Shown: positions 7,227 through 7,668 of the stretch, one piece after another
Layout: the number at the start of each line of letters is the position of its first letter
How positions within the stretch are numbered: position 1 is the first letter of the stretch
NCBI GenBank assembly: GCA_963611165.1
Contig: CAVDQG010000081.1
Span: 1-7,668 of the forward strand
DNA from: SIG603 sp963611165
GTDB taxonomy: Bacteria > Bacillota > Clostridia > Oscillospirales > Acutalibacteraceae
Reading direction: 5' to 3'
DNA: 7,668 nucleotides
Position numbers and translations under genes: made by a program
The notes under the pieces: model-generated
Database searches by the model: none
Told to the model about the DNA's origin: nothing
What the model saw: the letters and a program-made list of their open reading frames with translations, nothing else

Positions 7227-7271
7227 GCAAGAGAGGCTCGCTGTCCGTAATAGGCAGTGAGCCTCTCTTGC
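7227..7271 (+). terminator. Long hairpin after the GH106-like gene
   Basis: Near-perfect arms GCAAGAGAGGCTCGCTG (7227-7243) and CAGTGAGCCTCTCTTGC (7255-7271), with one G-T wobble and an 11-base loop, start 22 nt after the stop codon. The stem is strong enough to stall polymerase or protect the mRNA 3' end. The following bases (AGCAGTTTACTTG) lack a proper T run, so intrinsic termination is uncertain. Confidence 0.6.
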
Positions 7272-7294
7272 AGCAGTTTACTTGCTAATAAAGC

Positions 7295-7355
7295 AAAAGT
7301 TTTTGGTTTCGCTTTTTTCAAAAAGCGAACGGGTGTGGGCAGAGCCCACAAGAGA
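7295..7355 (+). repeat. R2: 61-bp two-hairpin dispersed repeat (direct copy)
   Basis: Matches R1 (reverse complement of 1-61) with three substitutions, and R3 with one over the shared length. Hairpin one has arms 7308-7317 and 7320-7329. Hairpin two has TGTGGGC 7334-7340 and GCCCACA 7344-7350. The triloop here is AGA where R1 and R3 have GGA. It follows the hairpin at 7227-7271 by about 23 nt. Confidence 0.92.
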
Positions 7356-7358
7356 AAA

Positions 7359-7396
7359 GCGAAGCACAGAGAGAAATAACAAAAACAGAGCGAAGC
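7359..7396 (+). repeat. Two GCGAAGC mini-hairpin heptamers
   Basis: GCGAAGC occurs at 7359-7365 and 7390-7396. As single-stranded DNA this heptamer is known to fold into an unusually stable mini-hairpin with a GAA loop. Both copies lie just after R2 and share the orientation of the neighbouring GRA-loop palindromes. Two heptamers in 40 bp could be coincidence, so only the motif itself is certain. Confidence 0.5.
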
Positions 7397-7413
7397 GATA
7401 ATAAAAAAATATA

Positions 7414-7482
7414 GGCTTGGAAGCTTAACCAAAAATGCGGAGCATTTTTAGGGCGGAACGCCCGTAGTTAAGCCGACAAGCC
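7414..7482 (+). repeat. Nested palindrome, possible three-way junction
   Basis: An outer stem, GGCTTG (7414-7419) with CAAGCC (7477-7482), and an inner stem, GCTTAAC (7423-7429) with GTTAAGC (7467-7473), are separated by 3-by-3 loops. They enclose two complete hairpins: AAAAATGC-gga-GCATTTTT (7431-7449) and GGGCG-gaa-CGCCC (7451-7463). All arms are perfectly complementary. It could be a structured RNA, a REP-like mobile unit or a fold in single-stranded DNA. I do not recognise a named family. Confidence 0.75.
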
Positions 7483-7516
7483 GACCGATTTAAACAAAGA
7501 TAAATAAAGAACAGAA

Positions 7517-7553
7517 AAGGCAGTTAAAAACAAAAAATGCCTTAAACTGCCTT
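7517..7553. repeat. AAGGCAGTT inverted repeat
   Basis: AAGGCAGTT (7517-7525) and AACTGCCTT (7545-7553) are perfect arms around a 19-base A-rich gap. An alternative pairing, GGCA (7519-7522) with TGCC (7538-7541), is possible inside. No gene stops nearby on the minus strand within the window, so a terminator role cannot be assigned. Confidence 0.7.
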
Positions 7554-7561
7554 GGTGATAA

Positions 7562-7583
7562 GGCGACCGAAGGTCGCCCCTAC
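7562..7583. repeat. GGCGACC hairpin with adjacent GTAG
   Basis: GGCGACC (7562-7568) and GGTCGCC (7572-7578) flank a GAA loop. On the minus strand GTAG (7583-7580) sits two bases before the stem, the arrangement seen in REP elements. The motif resembles short GC-rich intergenic palindromes that I recall as frequent in Clostridia genomes. Confidence 0.65.
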
Positions 7584-7614
7584 GGTATGAAATAATCAAT
7601 CGCTGAGTAAAATC

Positions 7615-7668
7615 AAAAGTTTTTGGTTTCGCTTTTTTCAAAAAGCGAACGGGTGTGGGCGGAGCCCA
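7615..7668 (+). repeat. R3: dispersed repeat, cut by the window end
   Basis: Identical to R2 over 54 bp except for one base in the triloop (GGA instead of AGA, as in R1). It has hairpin arms at 7628-7637 and 7640-7649, and the second stem is cut at 7668. It is a direct repeat of R2, 320 bp downstream. Confidence 0.92.

Larger units (their letters stand above)
7205..7668. other. Non-coding, palindrome-rich block (464 bp)
   Basis: No credible gene was found. The block contains a long hairpin behind the rhamnosidase-like gene, R repeat copies R2 and R3, two GCGAAGC heptamers, a nested three-way-junction palindrome, an AAGGCAGTT inverted repeat and a GGCGACC hairpin, listed separately. Open frames across it run through these repeats and have no ribosome sites. 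Confidence 0.8.

Noticed and set aside
7094..7432. 112-residue minus-strand open frame
   Set aside because: It overlaps the 3' end of the GH106-like gene and runs through the long hairpin and R2; the Phe/Leu-rich product reflects repeat sequence.
7295..7668. R2/R3 as part of a CRISPR array
   Set aside because: There are only two direct copies, the repeat is longer than usual and has two hairpins, the spacing is 259 bp, and no cas gene is present.

Overview
The window looks like a chromosomal segment from an uncultured or gut/rumen-type Clostridia (Oscillospiraceae- or Lachnospiraceae-like). The clues are moderate GC, AGGAGG-type ribosome sites, an N-terminal zinc-ribbon membrane protein with HEW/CTEP/CGETKG repeats of a kind common in that class, and short GC-rich palindromes scattered between genes. 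The assignment is by recognition only; no phylogenetic marker is present.

Layout. Positions 1-61 hold an inverted copy (R1) of a 61-bp two-hairpin repeat. Positions 68-3128 hold a two-gene minus-strand operon: first a GH43-type beta-xylosidase/alpha-L-arabinofuranosidase (1605-3128), then, 19 nt downstream, a DUF5060-type TIM-barrel glycoside hydrolase (68-1585). Positions 3129-3344 carry the operon's promoter region with a 9-bp-arm palindrome, and a rho-independent terminator for the next gene. Positions 3345-4280 (minus) encode a membrane-anchored zinc-ribbon protein with three and a half 26-residue Cys/His repeats. Positions 4281-4600 are a divergent intergenic region containing a 21-base A tract. 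Positions 4601-7204 (plus) encode a large GH106-like (alpha-L-rhamnosidase-like) glycoside hydrolase. Positions 7205-7668 are non-coding and packed with palindromes, including a direct copy (R2) and a truncated copy (R3) of the R repeat and a possible 69-nt three-way-junction fold.

How it fits together. None of the three enzymes has a recognisable signal peptide, so they probably act in the cytoplasm on imported oligosaccharides. Exo-acting GH43, a GH140/DUF4038-like barrel enzyme and a GH106-like enzyme together suggest trimming of arabinose-, xylose-, apiose- or rhamnose-decorated plant glycans (pectin side chains or substituted xylan). The exact substrate is inference. No transporter or regulator lies in the window. 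The zinc-ribbon protein is visibly more AT-rich and may be unrelated to sugar use.

The least explained part is the right-hand non-coding block. Several hairpins there share purine GGA/GAA triloops and two have a GTAG next to the stem, as in REP elements mobilised by RAYT-type enzymes. No transposase gene is visible here.
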